From UBA5429 sp942493315 (GTDB lineage: Bacteria; Bacteroidota; Bacteroidia; Bacteroidales; WCHB1-69), in the NCBI GenBank assembly GCA_942493315.1, contig OW818690.1, forward strand, positions 1,302,001 to 1,366,000: a stretch of 64,000 nucleotides of DNA. Direction: 5' to 3'. The notes beneath the pieces were generated by a model, which had not been told where the DNA came from, searched no databases, and saw only the letters and a list, made by a program, of their open reading frames with translations. Both the position numbers and the translations under genes were made by a program. Shown here piece after piece: positions 7,932-16,957 of the stretch (position 1 is the stretch's first letter; each line of letters begins with the position of its first letter).

Positions 7932-9218
7932 ATGAAATATCAACCTTTACAAAACAGTTTTTACATTCGTAACCGAGAATCTTTTGTATCTGAGATGGAG
8001 ATGAATGGGGTTTTAATCCTGACTTCTCATGATGAATACCCAAGATCAGGAGATACCACTTTCCCTTTTCGTCAAAATTCAGAATTATTATATTTAACCG
8101 GAATTGATCAGGAGGAAACATTTCTGATTTTAGCTCCATGGCATCCTAATCCCGATTATCGCGAGATCCTCTTTATAAAAAACCCATCACCTGAAATGGT
8201 TATTTGGTATGGTCATAGACTATCCAAACAACAGGCAACTGATATTTCAGGGATTAAAACCGTCCTGTTTTCGGAACAACTGGAATCTATTTTACAAGAT
8301 ATCATGGTAAATTCCCAAATCATCTATTTGCATTTACCTGAAAATCCAAGGATGAAAGTGGTTCACCCTACTCAGGAGATCCGTTTTGCAGAGAAGTTGA
8401 AACGGGAATACCCTTTACACGATTATCGTAGAGTTGCACCCATCTTATATCCTCAAAGAGCAGTGAAACAATCGGAAGAGTTCAATGCAATAAAAAAAGC
8501 ATGTGATATTACAAATAAAGCTTTTCAAAGAGCTTTAAAAGCTGTAAAATCAGGGAAATTTGAATATGAAATTGAAGCGGAACTGATCTATGAGATGACT
8601 AAAAGTGGCGCAACCGGTCACTCTTTTGCTCCAATCATTGCCGCCGGTTCTGATACCTGCATTTTACACTATATCAAAAATGATAAAGTGATGCAGGATG
8701 GCGATCTGCTTTTAATGGATTTTGGTGCAGAGTATGCTAATTATGCGGGTGATGCAACCAGAACTATTCCGGTAAACGGGAAGTTTTCCCCACGTCAGAA
8801 AGAGGTGTATAATGCTGTTCTCTCCATCTTTAAAGAAACAATTCCCCTCTTTAAACCGGGGATGACCATCCACAAAATCAATGATTACGTTTTTAAAAGA
8901 ATGGATGAGGAGCTTATCAAATTGGGTCTCTATACTGCAGAAGACTTGAAAAATCAAAATCCGGCATCTCCTTTGTTTAAAAAATATTTTATGCACAATA
9001 CCAGCCATTTTATGGGACTTGATGTGCACGATGTGGGACAACGGGACTGGACTTTCCAACCTGGCAATGTTCTTAGTTGCGAGCCCGGAATCTATATCGC
9101 TGAAGAGGGGATTGGAGTGAGAATTGAAACAGATGTGGTTGTAGCTGAGAATCCTATTAATTTATTGGCCGATATGCCCGTTGAAGTGGAAGAGATTGAA
9201 AAATTAATGAATAGCTAG
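7932..9218 (+). CDS. pepP: Xaa-Pro aminopeptidase (aminopeptidase P)
   Basis: Removes an N-terminal residue preceding proline; a cytosolic dinuclear metalloenzyme of the M24 'pita-bread' fold. The 428-residue protein has the aminopeptidase P N-terminal domain (about 1-150, with FRQNSELLYLTGI) and the catalytic domain with the five metal ligands: Asp263 in MDFGAEY, Asp274 in GDATRT, His in HNTSHFMGLDVHD, Glu in CEPGIYI and Glu in VRIETDV. Length and motif order match PepP. It is followed after 8 bases by tilS, so the two are likely cotranscribed. Confidence 0.93.
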   Translation: MKYQPLQNSFYIRNRESFVSEMEMNGVLILTSHDEYPRSGDTTFPFRQNSELLYLTGIDQEETFLILAPWHPNPDYREILFIKNPSPEMVIWYGHRLSKQQATDISGIKTVLFSEQLESILQDIMVNSQIIYLHLPENPRMKVVHPTQEIRFAEKLKREYPLHDYRRVAPILYPQRAVKQSEEFNAIKKACDITNKAFQRALKAVKSGKFEYEIEAELIYEMTKSGATGHSFAPIIAAGSDTCILHYIKNDKVMQDGDLLLMDFGAEYANYAGDATRTIPVNGKFSPRQKEVYNAVLSIFKETIPLFKPGMTIHKINDYVFKRMDEELIKLGLYTAEDLKNQNPASPLFKKYFMHNTSHFMGLDVHDVGQRDWTFQPGNVLSCEPGIYIAEEGIGVRIETDVVVAENPINLLADMPVEVEEIEKLMNS

Positions 9219-9226
9219 ATTTTTAA

Positions 9227-10576
9227 ATGAAAGAGTTGTTTTATAAACAGTTACAATCGATAGTTCCCGACCCAACAACGGCTAAGTTTCTGCTGGCAGT
9301 GAGCGGAGGTGTTGATTCGAGCGTAATGACACAACTTTTTTATATCCATAAACTTCACTTTGATTTGGCACATTGCAATTTCCATCTGAGAGGGGAGGAT
9401 TCCAATCTTGATATGGATTTTGTTCAGCAGAAACTTCTTAAAAGTATCGAAATAAAAGAATTCCGAACTCCTAATGTTTTGGTCAAAGAGTTTGACACCA
9501 TTTCTATTCAACAAAATTCAGGCGCTTCTATCGAAATGGTTGCCAGAGATCTCAGATACGAATGGTTCAGAGAGTTAGCTCCTAACTATGACTATATTTG
9601 TACCGCACATCATGCCAACGATAATCTGGAGACCATTATTTTGAATTTGGTAAGGGGAACAGGGTACAAAGGATTAAACGGAATTCCGGAACAGAATCCC
9701 CCTTTTATTCGACCCCTTTTGCAATTCTCATCGGATGCAATAAAACAATATGCTGAAGAAAACAAAATCCCATTTAGAGTTGATTTATCTAACCATTCGG
9801 ATCAATACCAAAGGAATAAAATCAGACATCATGTGATTCCTGTTTTAGAACAGATTAATCCCAATGTGGTGCATACAGTGAGTAGAAATATTCAACTGTT
9901 TAATAAACAATTCGATTTTTATAAAACTCAAATAGAAGAAATAAAGAAGAAATTGTTAATTCCTTATGAAAATGGCTTTAAATTGAATATCAATCAATTA
10001 TTAGCATTTCAAAATGCAGAAATCATTCTATTTGAAACATTATCTGATTTTCAGTTTAACTATTCAACCGTTGAATCAATTTATAATCAACTCCATGGAG
10101 AAAGTGGCAAACAGTTTTTTTCTGAGAATTATAAGTTGATTAAAGATAGATCTGAACTTTTTATTTATCCTTTGGATACCAATAAAGGGATTAACAAAAA
10201 TATAATTAATTCTATTACAGAATTTTATGATTATAAAATAATTCCTCATTTAGACGATTATCACTTAACAACCGCGTTTATATCAAATCCCAATGTGGCA
10301 TATTTTGATTGGAATCTCATCACATTTCCTCTGATGATCAGAACCTGGGAAGAGGGAGACAGCTTTCAACCTTATGGAATGAAGGGAAAAAAGAAACTAA
10401 GTGATTATTTTATTGATCTAAAACTAAACCTGAATCAAAAACAACAAGTTCACATTTTGTGTGAAGCCAATAATCCTCAAAACATTTTATGGATCATCGG
10501 ATTTCGAACCGATAATCGGTACAAAGTGACCCCAAATACCCAAAAAATGTTACGTCTTTCTTTAAATCAAGACTAA
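9227..10576 (+). CDS. tilS: tRNA(Ile)-lysidine synthase
   Basis: Modifies cytidine 34 of the CAU-anticodon tRNA-Ile to lysidine using ATP and lysine, allowing AUA decoding; essential in most bacteria. The N-terminal N-type ATP-pyrophosphatase domain has the PP-loop SGGVDS at 26-31 and later HHANDNLETIILNLVRGTG, typical of TilS. The C-terminal TilS_C domain ends with MIRTWEEGDSFQPYGMKGKKKLSDYF and the FRTDNRYKV region. The 449-residue length matches the long TilS form. It sits 8 bases after pepP. Low-GC genomes use many AUA codons, so expression should be constitutive. Confidence 0.94.
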   Translation: MKELFYKQLQSIVPDPTTAKFLLAVSGGVDSSVMTQLFYIHKLHFDLAHCNFHLRGEDSNLDMDFVQQKLLKSIEIKEFRTPNVLVKEFDTISIQQNSGASIEMVARDLRYEWFRELAPNYDYICTAHHANDNLETIILNLVRGTGYKGLNGIPEQNPPFIRPLLQFSSDAIKQYAEENKIPFRVDLSNHSDQYQRNKIRHHVIPVLEQINPNVVHTVSRNIQLFNKQFDFYKTQIEEIKKKLLIPYENGFKLNINQLLAFQNAEIILFETLSDFQFNYSTVESIYNQLHGESGKQFFSENYKLIKDRSELFIYPLDTNKGINKNIINSITEFYDYKIIPHLDDYHLTTAFISNPNVAYFDWNLITFPLMIRTWEEGDSFQPYGMKGKKKLSDYFIDLKLNLNQKQQVHILCEANNPQNILWIIGFRTDNRYKVTPNTQKMLRLSLNQD

Positions 10577-10594
10577 CTATTCAATCACATTTAT

Positions 10595-10602
10595 TATTTT
10601 TG
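10595..10602 (+). promoter_or_regulatory. -7 promoter element upstream of the membrane protein / sufS
   Basis: TATTTTTG followed by C, 16 bases before the ATG at 10618. It makes an upstream non-ATG start at 10600 unlikely. Confidence 0.6.
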
Positions 10603-10617
10603 CAAAAAAAACAAATT

Positions 10618-11124
10618 ATGGAAAATTATAATGACAATTATTACGATGTAAATAATCCTTTTGAACCTAAAAAAAGAAGACCTGTTTTGCTTACTGTACT
10701 TTGTATTCTTACATTTATAGGATCCGGTATCAATATACTTTCTTATACTGCCTGGGCTTTAATGGGTGATGCCATGGCATCTATGCAAATGCCATTTCAA
10801 ATGGAACAGGCTCAGGAAATGATCAGTAGAATGACAGTGGTTGCTTCATGGAAATATTGGATTATTGTTTTATTATTTTTAGGATCCATTTTTGGAGCAG
10901 TGATGATGCTTTTTATGAAAAAATTAGGATTTCATATTTATGCAGTAGTTCAATCGATCCTTTTATTTTTACCTTCCTATTTTATTTTTGATCATGTTAT
11001 CCCTGATATTTTTTCCTTTATCATTACTGCAGCGTTCATTATTTTATACGGTATTTACTATAAGAAAATGAGTTGGAATTTCAATGAAGAACCTCATACA
11101 GATCCAACAAATGATGAACAATAG
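10618..11124 (+). CDS. Small multi-pass membrane protein of unknown function
   Basis: Not recognised beyond its topology. 168 residues with about four transmembrane helices: VLLTVLCILTFIGSGINIL (~23-41), WIIVLLFLGSIFGAVMMLF, FHIYAVVQSILLFLPSYF and IFSFIITAAFIILYGIYY. The N-terminal cytosolic tail is Asn/Tyr-rich (ENYNDNYYDVNNPFEPKK). A segment between the first two helices is Met-rich (ALMGDAMASMQMPFQMEQAQEM). It overlaps the sufS start by about 14 bases, so the two genes are translationally linked, but no role in iron-sulfur assembly is evident. Confidence 0.75.
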   Translation: MENYNDNYYDVNNPFEPKKRRPVLLTVLCILTFIGSGINILSYTAWALMGDAMASMQMPFQMEQAQEMISRMTVVASWKYWIIVLLFLGSIFGAVMMLFMKKLGFHIYAVVQSILLFLPSYFIFDHVIPDIFSFIITAAFIILYGIYYKKMSWNFNEEPHTDPTNDEQ

Positions 11125-12319
11125 ATCAGATTTTAAAATTTTAAACCAGAAAGTAAACAATAAACCATTGATTTACTTTGATAATGGGGCAACAACTCAA
11201 AAACCACAAGTTGTTATTGATGCCATTACACACTACTATGAAACGATCAACAGCAATATTCACAGAGGGGTCCATTCATTAAGCCAGATTGCCACTGAAC
11301 AATTTGAAGCAGCGAGAAGATCGGTACAACAATACATCAATGCCAAACATACTCATGAGGTTATTTTCACTAGAGGAACAACCGAATCGATCAATTTGAT
11401 TGCCTCCTCTTTTGGCCGTGAATTTTTAAATCAAGGAGATGAGGTGTTGATTTCAGAGATGGAGCATCATGCGAATATTGTTCCCTGGCAAATGATTTGT
11501 GAACAAAAAGGGGCAAAGTTGAAGGTGATCCCATTTGATGAAAATGGTGTATTACAAGTCGAATTACTTGATCAATTGATCACATCTAAAACCAAAATAG
11601 TAGCCATTACCCATATTTCCAATGTGTTAGGAACCATTAATCCTATAAAATTGATCATTGATAAAGCACATTCCAAAGGGATACCGGTGATGATTGATGG
11701 TGCACAGGCTGTTTCTCATGAAAAAGTGGATGTACAAGCTTTAGATTGTGATTTTTATTGTTTTTCCGGTCATAAAATGTACGCTCCAATGGGAATTGGA
11801 ATCATGTATGGCAAAGAGGAATGGTTAAATAAAATGCCTCCATATCAAGGAGGAGGAGAGATGATCAGTCAGGTAACTTTTGAAAAAACCACCTATAACG
11901 AACTTCCATTCAAGTTTGAAGCCGGAACTCCCAGTGTTGGAGATGTCATTGGACTTCAAAAAGCAATTGAGTATATACAAAGTATTGGTATTGAAAATAT
12001 TGCGGAATATGAACACCAGCTTTTACATTATGCAATGCAAAAATTGGAAAAGATCCCCGGAATTCAATTTTATGGAGTTTCACCCCAAAAAGTAGCGGTA
12101 ATCTCATTCAATTTGGGAACATTACACCCTTATGATGTTGGGTTTCTATTAGATCAGATGGGAATTGCCGTTCGTACCGGACACCATTGTGCACAACCTA
12201 TCATGCATAAATTTCAAATACCCGGAACTATCAGAGCCTCTTTTGCCTTGTATAACACCAAAGAAGAGATAGACTTTTTCATTGATGCTCTTTATAAAGC
12301 CAAAATGATGTTGGAATAA
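11111..12319 (+). CDS. sufS: SufS-type cysteine desulfurase
   Basis: A PLP-dependent enzyme that mobilises sulfur from cysteine for Fe-S cluster assembly. Seen: the N-terminal YFDNGATTQKP motif, EMEHHANIVPW, the PLP-lysine region CFSGHKMYAP, and the catalytic cysteine in AVRTGHHCAQP, the short-loop context that marks group II (SufS/CsdA). About 402 residues. ATGs at 11111 and 11114 both fit; a further upstream ATG at 11084 would overlap the preceding gene by 41 bases and adds residues not typical of the family. Oddly, no sufE, sufBCD or other cluster genes are adjacent. Downstream is tex, 24 bases away. Confidence 0.92.
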   Translation: MMNNRSDFKILNQKVNNKPLIYFDNGATTQKPQVVIDAITHYYETINSNIHRGVHSLSQIATEQFEAARRSVQQYINAKHTHEVIFTRGTTESINLIASSFGREFLNQGDEVLISEMEHHANIVPWQMICEQKGAKLKVIPFDENGVLQVELLDQLITSKTKIVAITHISNVLGTINPIKLIIDKAHSKGIPVMIDGAQAVSHEKVDVQALDCDFYCFSGHKMYAPMGIGIMYGKEEWLNKMPPYQGGGEMISQVTFEKTTYNELPFKFEAGTPSVGDVIGLQKAIEYIQSIGIENIAEYEHQLLHYAMQKLEKIPGIQFYGVSPQKVAVISFNLGTLHPYDVGFLLDQMGIAVRTGHHCAQPIMHKFQIPGTIRASFALYNTKEEIDFFIDALYKAKMMLE

Positions 12320-12343
12320 GGAGTTCATTTTAATTTCGTCACT

Positions 12344-14479
12344 ATGACCATCAAAAACTATGCTGCATTGATTTCCAGAGAGTTGGGAATTGCTGAAAAT
12401 CAGATTAAAAATACATTAGAACTATTGAGTACGGGAGCTACCATCCCCTTCATTTCCAGATATCGGAAAGAGATGACCGGAAGCCTCGATGAGGTGATCG
12501 TTACCCAAATTCGTGACTTAAACGAAAAATGGGTCGAACTCGATAAAAGAAGAGCGGTTATCATAGATTCTATTACAGAACAGGGGAAAATGACCCCCAA
12601 ACTGCTTACTCAAATCAACAGTATCAACTCTTTGACTGAACTGGAAGATGTGTATTTACCTTATCGTCCTAAACGGAAAACAAAAGCTACTATTGCTATT
12701 GATAAAGGTCTGGAACCTTTAGCGGTGATCATTTACGATCAGAGTAAAGTGGATCTTACTGCCATTGCAAAAACGTATATAGATAAGGAAAAAGGGGTTA
12801 CCACCATCGAAGAAGCTTTGCAAGGCGCACGCGATATTATGGCAGAATGGATCTCTGAAGATCTCAAAATCAGAGATCGGATCAGAAATATGTTTATTAA
12901 AGAATCGGTTATTTACTCAAAGGTTATAAAAGATAAAGAGGAGGAAGGATCCAAGTTTGAGATCTATTTTAAAAGTCAGGAACCCCTTTGGAAAGCTCCA
13001 TCTCATAGAGTGTTAGCGATGCTTAGAGGCGAAGAGGAAGGATTTCTTAGGATATCAATTAAACCAGACGAAGAGATTGCAGTAAAAACCATGCAACGAT
13101 TTACCGTAAAAGCTAATAATTCATCTACACCACACGTATTGACAGCCACGGAAGATTCTTATAAAAGATTGCTACAACCTCAGATGGAAACAGAGATGCG
13201 CAAATACTACAAAGAGAAAGCCGACAAGGAAGCGATCGCTGTATTTGGCACCAATCTTCGCCAATTGTTGATGAGTGCACCTTTGGGTCAAAAAACCACC
13301 TTAGCGCTTGATCCCGGATTTAGAACCGGATGTAAAGTGGTTGTTTTAGATAAACAGGGTAAATTATTGCATCACGGCACCATCTATCCTAACCCACCAC
13401 AACAGGAGTATAAAACCAGTTCTGATACCCTTCTATGGTTAGTCAAAGAGTACAAAGTGGAAGCGATTGCCATTGGAAACGGTACTGCAGGCAGAGAAAC
13501 GGAAGCGTTTGTGCAAAAAATTCCATTTCCACATCCAGTGTCTATTGTGATGGTGAATGAAAGCGGGGCTTCTATCTATTCCGCTTCTGAAATTGCAAGA
13601 GATGAGTTTCCCGATTTAGATTTAACAGTCAGAGGTTCGATTTCCATTGGTCGCAGGTTGATGGACCCACTCGCAGAATTGGTAAAAATTGATCCCAAAT
13701 CTATTGGAGTGGGACAATATCAACACGATGTTAACCAAACCTGGCTACAGAAAAATTTACAGGAAGTGGTGGAGAGCTGTGTGAATTCCGTTGGTGTTGA
13801 AGTGAACACTGCCAGTAAGGAGTTACTCTCTTATGTTTCCGGTGTTGGACCCTCTTTAGCTAAAAATATAGTCGAATATCGCAATCAAAACGGTCCTTTT
13901 ACATCCAGAGATGCCCTGAAAAAAGTGCCCCGTTTTGGAGATAAAGCGTATGAACAGGCAGCAGGGTTTTTAAGAATACACGGAGCTCAGAATCCACTCG
14001 ATTACAGTGCTGTTCACCCCGAATCGTATCATATTGTTTTAGCAATGGGTAAAAAACTGCATACTGATGTAAAACAATTGATTTCCAATGAATTATTAAG
14101 AAAAGAGATCAAAATTCAGGAGTTTGTTACCGATAAAGTGGGGATTCCAACTCTAAAGGATATCATGCAGGAGTTGGCCAAACCGGGAAGGGATCCCCGG
14201 GAGCAGTTTGAAGCATTTTCTTTTGATAAAAATATCAATTCGATCAACGATTTGATTATTGGAATGGTGGTTCCCGGAATCATTACCAATATTACCAATT
14301 TTGGCTGTTTTGTAGACATTGGAGTGCATCAGGACGGTTTGATTCATGTGAGCCAGTTAGCGAACAAATATGTAAGCAATCCTAATGATGTCGTTAAATT
14401 AGGCCAAAAAGTACTCGTAAAAGTCACTGATATCGATATGGCCAGAAAAAGGATCAGTCTGTCGATGAAAGAAGTGTGA
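12344..14479 (+). CDS. tex: Tex-family RNA-binding transcription accessory protein
   Basis: A 711-residue cytosolic protein of the Tex/Spt6-like family. Domains in order: Tex N-terminal helical region (ATIPFISRYRKEMTGSLDE at about 31-49), a YqgF-like RNase H fold in the middle (TLALDPGFRTGCKVVVLD), helix-hairpin-helix repeats (LLSYVSGVGPSLAKNIVEYR) and a C-terminal S1 RNA-binding domain (about 640-708, FGCFVDIGVHQDGLIHVSQL). Complete, with all expected modules. It is probably part of the 10618-14479 transcription unit. Immediately downstream begins a microsatellite array with no visible terminator. Confidence 0.95.
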   Translation: MTIKNYAALISRELGIAENQIKNTLELLSTGATIPFISRYRKEMTGSLDEVIVTQIRDLNEKWVELDKRRAVIIDSITEQGKMTPKLLTQINSINSLTELEDVYLPYRPKRKTKATIAIDKGLEPLAVIIYDQSKVDLTAIAKTYIDKEKGVTTIEEALQGARDIMAEWISEDLKIRDRIRNMFIKESVIYSKVIKDKEEEGSKFEIYFKSQEPLWKAPSHRVLAMLRGEEEGFLRISIKPDEEIAVKTMQRFTVKANNSSTPHVLTATEDSYKRLLQPQMETEMRKYYKEKADKEAIAVFGTNLRQLLMSAPLGQKTTLALDPGFRTGCKVVVLDKQGKLLHHGTIYPNPPQQEYKTSSDTLLWLVKEYKVEAIAIGNGTAGRETEAFVQKIPFPHPVSIVMVNESGASIYSASEIARDEFPDLDLTVRGSISIGRRLMDPLAELVKIDPKSIGVGQYQHDVNQTWLQKNLQEVVESCVNSVGVEVNTASKELLSYVSGVGPSLAKNIVEYRNQNGPFTSRDALKKVPRFGDKAYEQAAGFLRIHGAQNPLDYSAVHPESYHIVLAMGKKLHTDVKQLISNELLRKEIKIQEFVTDKVGIPTLKDIMQELAKPGRDPREQFEAFSFDKNINSINDLIIGMVVPGIITNITNFGCFVDIGVHQDGLIHVSQLANKYVSNPNDVVKLGQKVLVKVTDIDMARKRISLSMKEV

Positions 14480-14487
14480 TTAAATGG

Positions 14488-14826
14488 GCGAAGGGCTAAG
14501 GGCTAAGGGGAATTAGCAAATTAGCAAATGAAAGGGAAGTAAGAAGTGAAAAGTAAGAAGTAAGAAGTGAAAAGTAAGAAGTAAAAAGTAAAAAGTAAGA
14601 AGTAAGAAGTAAAAAGTGAGAAGTGAGAAGTAAGAAGTAAGAAGTAAGAAGTAAGAAGTAAGAAGTGAAAAGTAAGAAGTAAGAAGTAAGAAGTAAGAAG
14701 TAAGAAGTAAGAAGTAAAAAGTTAGAAGTGAGAAGTAAGAAGTAAGAAGTAAGAAGTGAAAAGTAAGAAGTAAGAAGTAAAAAGTTAGAAGTGAGAAGTA
14801 AGAAGTAAGAAGTTAGAAGTGAGGAG
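14488..14826. repeat. Intergenic heptanucleotide tandem array (AAGTAAG type)
   Basis: The 352 bases between tex and the next gene contain no gene. 14488-14509 has a CTAAGGG 7-mer repeated; 14511-14529 has ATTAGCAA-type 8-mers; 14531-14826 is about 40 copies of a 7-bp unit AGAAGTA with A/G and A/T variants (AAAAGTA, AGAAGTG, TAGAAGTG). One strand is almost pure purine plus T. Copies are contiguous without unique spacers, so it is not a CRISPR array. Confidence 0.9.
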
Positions 14827-14831
14827 GTGGG

Positions 14832-15434
14832 TTATTCAATTTCTTTTACTGTAATTTTATTTTTTTGGCTTTCAAGAACTCTTTTGATCGCATACATCTC
14901 TTCAGGTGTATAATCATTCCCATCAAACAAAGCAACTCCTTGTGTGATTTGACTATGAACCATTGGATTCGATACAACAACATTATTAATTACAAAGGCT
15001 AATTGTTTATGAATCGATTTTTCAGTTAAGACAGACCATTTTTCTGTTCCTGTCTCATTAAAGTACATTATTATGTTTACTCTGGAAACAACTCTTGGAT
15101 CGTTTACCAAATAGAAAACTTCAATATCTTTTACTGATAATTGAGGGAATGTATCAATGTATATGGTTTGTATTTGTCCATTTATCAGTATTTCTTTTGG
15201 AATTCCATTTGTTTTATCATCTGAAACCTTGTACCAACCAGTTTTCAAATACAAACTATCTTTTTCGTTTCCCAAAAACTCAGCAGGTACTGTAATAGTA
15301 GATAATTTTTTTGTTAATTCCTTATCTTCTTTTTGATCTTGTTTTTTAATTTGGTTCATACTTGGATTGTTGCTACAACTACTAATTATTATTGCAGTCA
15401 CTACAAACAAAAAAAGAGTTTCAATTTTTTTCAT
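14832..15434 (-). CDS. Lipoprotein with a SecD P1-head-like domain
   Basis: A 200-residue predicted lipoprotein: signal peptide ending in a lipobox-like IISSC (Cys at about residue 20). The C-terminal half (about 125-195: KQLAFVINNVVVSNPMV, then ITQGVALFDGNDYTPEEM) strongly recalls the periplasmic head subdomain of SecD (consensus AIVLDxxVxSAPxI...G...FTxEEA). Stand-alone 'SecDF P1 head' proteins exist in databases but I know of no assigned function. It lacks the SecD transmembrane part. The downstream side abuts the microsatellite array. Lipoprotein call is firm; domain call is by pattern only. Confidence 0.7.
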   Translation of the reverse strand: MKKIETLFLFVVTAIIISSCSNNPSMNQIKKQDQKEDKELTKKLSTITVPAEFLGNEKDSLYLKTGWYKVSDDKTNGIPKEILINGQIQTIYIDTFPQLSVKDIEVFYLVNDPRVVSRVNIIMYFNETGTEKWSVLTEKSIHKQLAFVINNVVVSNPMVHSQITQGVALFDGNDYTPEEMYAIKRVLESQKNKITVKEIE

Positions 15435-15528
15435 AACGATTATTTTTATTTTTTTACTACTTTTATCTGAAATTTAGCAGGTTAACTTTTTGTTTTTTTT
15501 AATGCAAAGGTGCTATTTTTTATAAGCG

Positions 15529-15536
15529 CAAATGTA
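15529..15536 (-). promoter_or_regulatory. Candidate -7 element for the SecD-head lipoprotein
   Basis: Minus-strand TACATTTG, about 95 bases before the start; a possible promoter giving a moderately long leader. Confidence 0.35.
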
Positions 15537-15599
15537 AATATTTTTCTTATAAAGCCACGAATTCACGAATTTTTTTCTTCCCATGCAATTCGCAGATAG

Positions 15600-15800
15600 T
15601 AAGCCATTTAGCACAACTATTCATTATTCACTATTAACTATTCACTACAAAACCGTAGGTTTTGTTCGCGTTAGGGATTTGGAGGGCGCGAAGCGGTGCG
15701 AGCTGAAACGAGCGCCGCGATTCATTTTATAATGTGCTAATGTGCTATTAAGCTAATAAATTTTAGTCTGTTGTCCGTAGTCCGTGGTCTGTAGTCCTTT
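15600..15800. repeat. Composite intergenic repeat island with GC-rich core
   Basis: The 407-base gap 15435-15841 holds no gene. Seen: an ATTCACT/ATTAACT 7-mer run (15621-15647); a hairpin AAAACC-GTA-GGTTTT (15649-15663); a GC-rich block 15668-15720 that starts GCGTTAG and has GGCGC/GCGCC arms (15685-15689, 15712-15716); an ATGTGCTA 8-mer run (15730-15757); and TCCGTAG/TCCGTGG/TCTGTAG 7-mers (15773-15798). The GC-rich block looks like a truncated inverted copy of the element at 43839-43999. Confidence 0.75.
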
Positions 15801-15806
15801 TTTAAT

Positions 15807-15814
15807 TATATTTG
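15807..15814 (+). promoter_or_regulatory. -7 promoter element for the DUF4919 gene
   Basis: TATATTTG followed by C, 28 bases before the ATG at 15842. Confidence 0.6.
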
Positions 15815-15841
15815 CACCGTTAATTATAAAAAAAACCTGCT

Positions 15842-16525
15842 ATGAGAAATTTGAAATTTGTTTTGTTATTCTTTTGCTTTTCCCTTATTGCCGGATATGC
15901 ACAAAAAACGAAGGTTGAAAAACCTAATTATAAAAAAATAGAGAAAAAAATCGCTAAGGAAGGGAGTGAATTTTATTATCCTACTCTAATGGAACGTTTT
16001 ATAGCTTGTGATACAACGATGACTTTGGAACAAAAAAGATGTTTATATTATGGTTATATTTATCAGGACACCTACTCACCTTATGGGGATTCAGATTATT
16101 CAGATAGCATCAGAGTTATATTAAAAAAAGAGGAACTCGATATTTCAGACTATGAACAGATCCTTGTTTTTGGTGATTCTGTTTTAAAAAATAATCCGTT
16201 TGATCTCAACACTTTAAATTATGTTTTGTATTGCCATGATTTTCTCCAAAATTTTTCCAAAGTGGATCAAACAATGGTGAAATTTAAAATCGTTATGGAT
16301 GCAATATTTAGTTCCGGTACCGGTGAGAGTGAAAAAAATCCCTATTATGTGATTCTGGTGAGTCATGAATATGTTCTATTGAATATATTAGGGTATAAAG
16401 TAAAAGGACAAAGTTTAGTTGGAACCTGTGATTATATGGAAGTTGCTAAAAATAAAGACAATATCAAAGGGATCTATTTTGATGTAAGTCCTAGTTTAAA
16501 CTTTTTAGATAATATGTTTAAATAA
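15842..16525 (+). CDS. Secreted DUF4919-type protein
   Basis: A 227-residue exported protein with a Sec signal peptide (cleavage near GYAQ, about residue 20). The conserved block reads FYYPTLMERFIACDTTMTLEQKRCLYYGYIYQ (about 44-75), the signature of DUF4919, a Bacteroidota family of unknown function. The remainder is mainly helical with TPR-like spacing (NPFDLNTLNYVLYCHDF). No catalytic residues are recognised. It has its own promoter on the plus strand, unlike the minus-strand run that follows. Confidence 0.7.
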   Translation: MRNLKFVLLFFCFSLIAGYAQKTKVEKPNYKKIEKKIAKEGSEFYYPTLMERFIACDTTMTLEQKRCLYYGYIYQDTYSPYGDSDYSDSIRVILKKEELDISDYEQILVFGDSVLKNNPFDLNTLNYVLYCHDFLQNFSKVDQTMVKFKIVMDAIFSSGTGESEKNPYYVILVSHEYVLLNILGYKVKGQSLVGTCDYMEVAKNKDNIKGIYFDVSPSLNFLDNMFK

Positions 16526-16588
16526 ATAGGTTCTTATCAGAAATCCTAATATCTTCTAAAAGTCTATAAAATCTTTGAACCTTCATTT

Positions 16589-16885
16589 TTAACCTGCCAT
16601 TGAACATATCACGCACTCAAGTAATAGGAGTTTTATACACCATATAATCAATGATAACATAATTGCAAATATCAATATTAGAAATATTTTATCGGGGTAC
16701 TTTTTGTAAAGTCTATAAAAAATAAAAGGTAATATAATAATCAAACCCACATATACTAATACAAATTCAATTTTGTAATTATGCTGATTAGCTAATTTTT
16801 GAGCTATTGGTAGTACAGCAAAATATGAAATGACATGAATTGTAATGAATCCAATAAAAGCAATTAAACTTCTTTTTTTAATCAT
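16589..16885 (-). CDS. Small membrane protein of unknown function
   Basis: Not recognised. 98 residues with three hydrophobic helices: SLIAFIGFITIHVISYFAVL, FVLVYVGLIIILPFIFYRLY and IFLILIFAIMLSLIIWCIKLL. The C-terminal LLECVICSMAG carries two Cys. It is the downstream-most gene of the minus-strand accessory run. Reality as a gene is supported by the basic N-terminus and consistent topology but not by homology. Confidence 0.5.
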   Translation of the reverse strand: MIKKRSLIAFIGFITIHVISYFAVLPIAQKLANQHNYKIEFVLVYVGLIIILPFIFYRLYKKYPDKIFLILIFAIMLSLIIWCIKLLLLECVICSMAG

Positions 16886-16957
16886 TTAACTTTAGTAAAA
16901 AAATTATTATTTTTTCATCATACTCAGTAGTATATTCGTTTCTAATAAGCTACTTGT

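Noticed and set aside
14531..14826. Possible CRISPR array
   Set aside because: Contiguous 7-bp units with no unique spacers and no cas genes in the window.
15668..15720. Intrinsic terminator of the DUF4919 or lipoprotein gene
   Set aside because: GC-rich dyad without a following T-tract and located upstream of both divergent genes.
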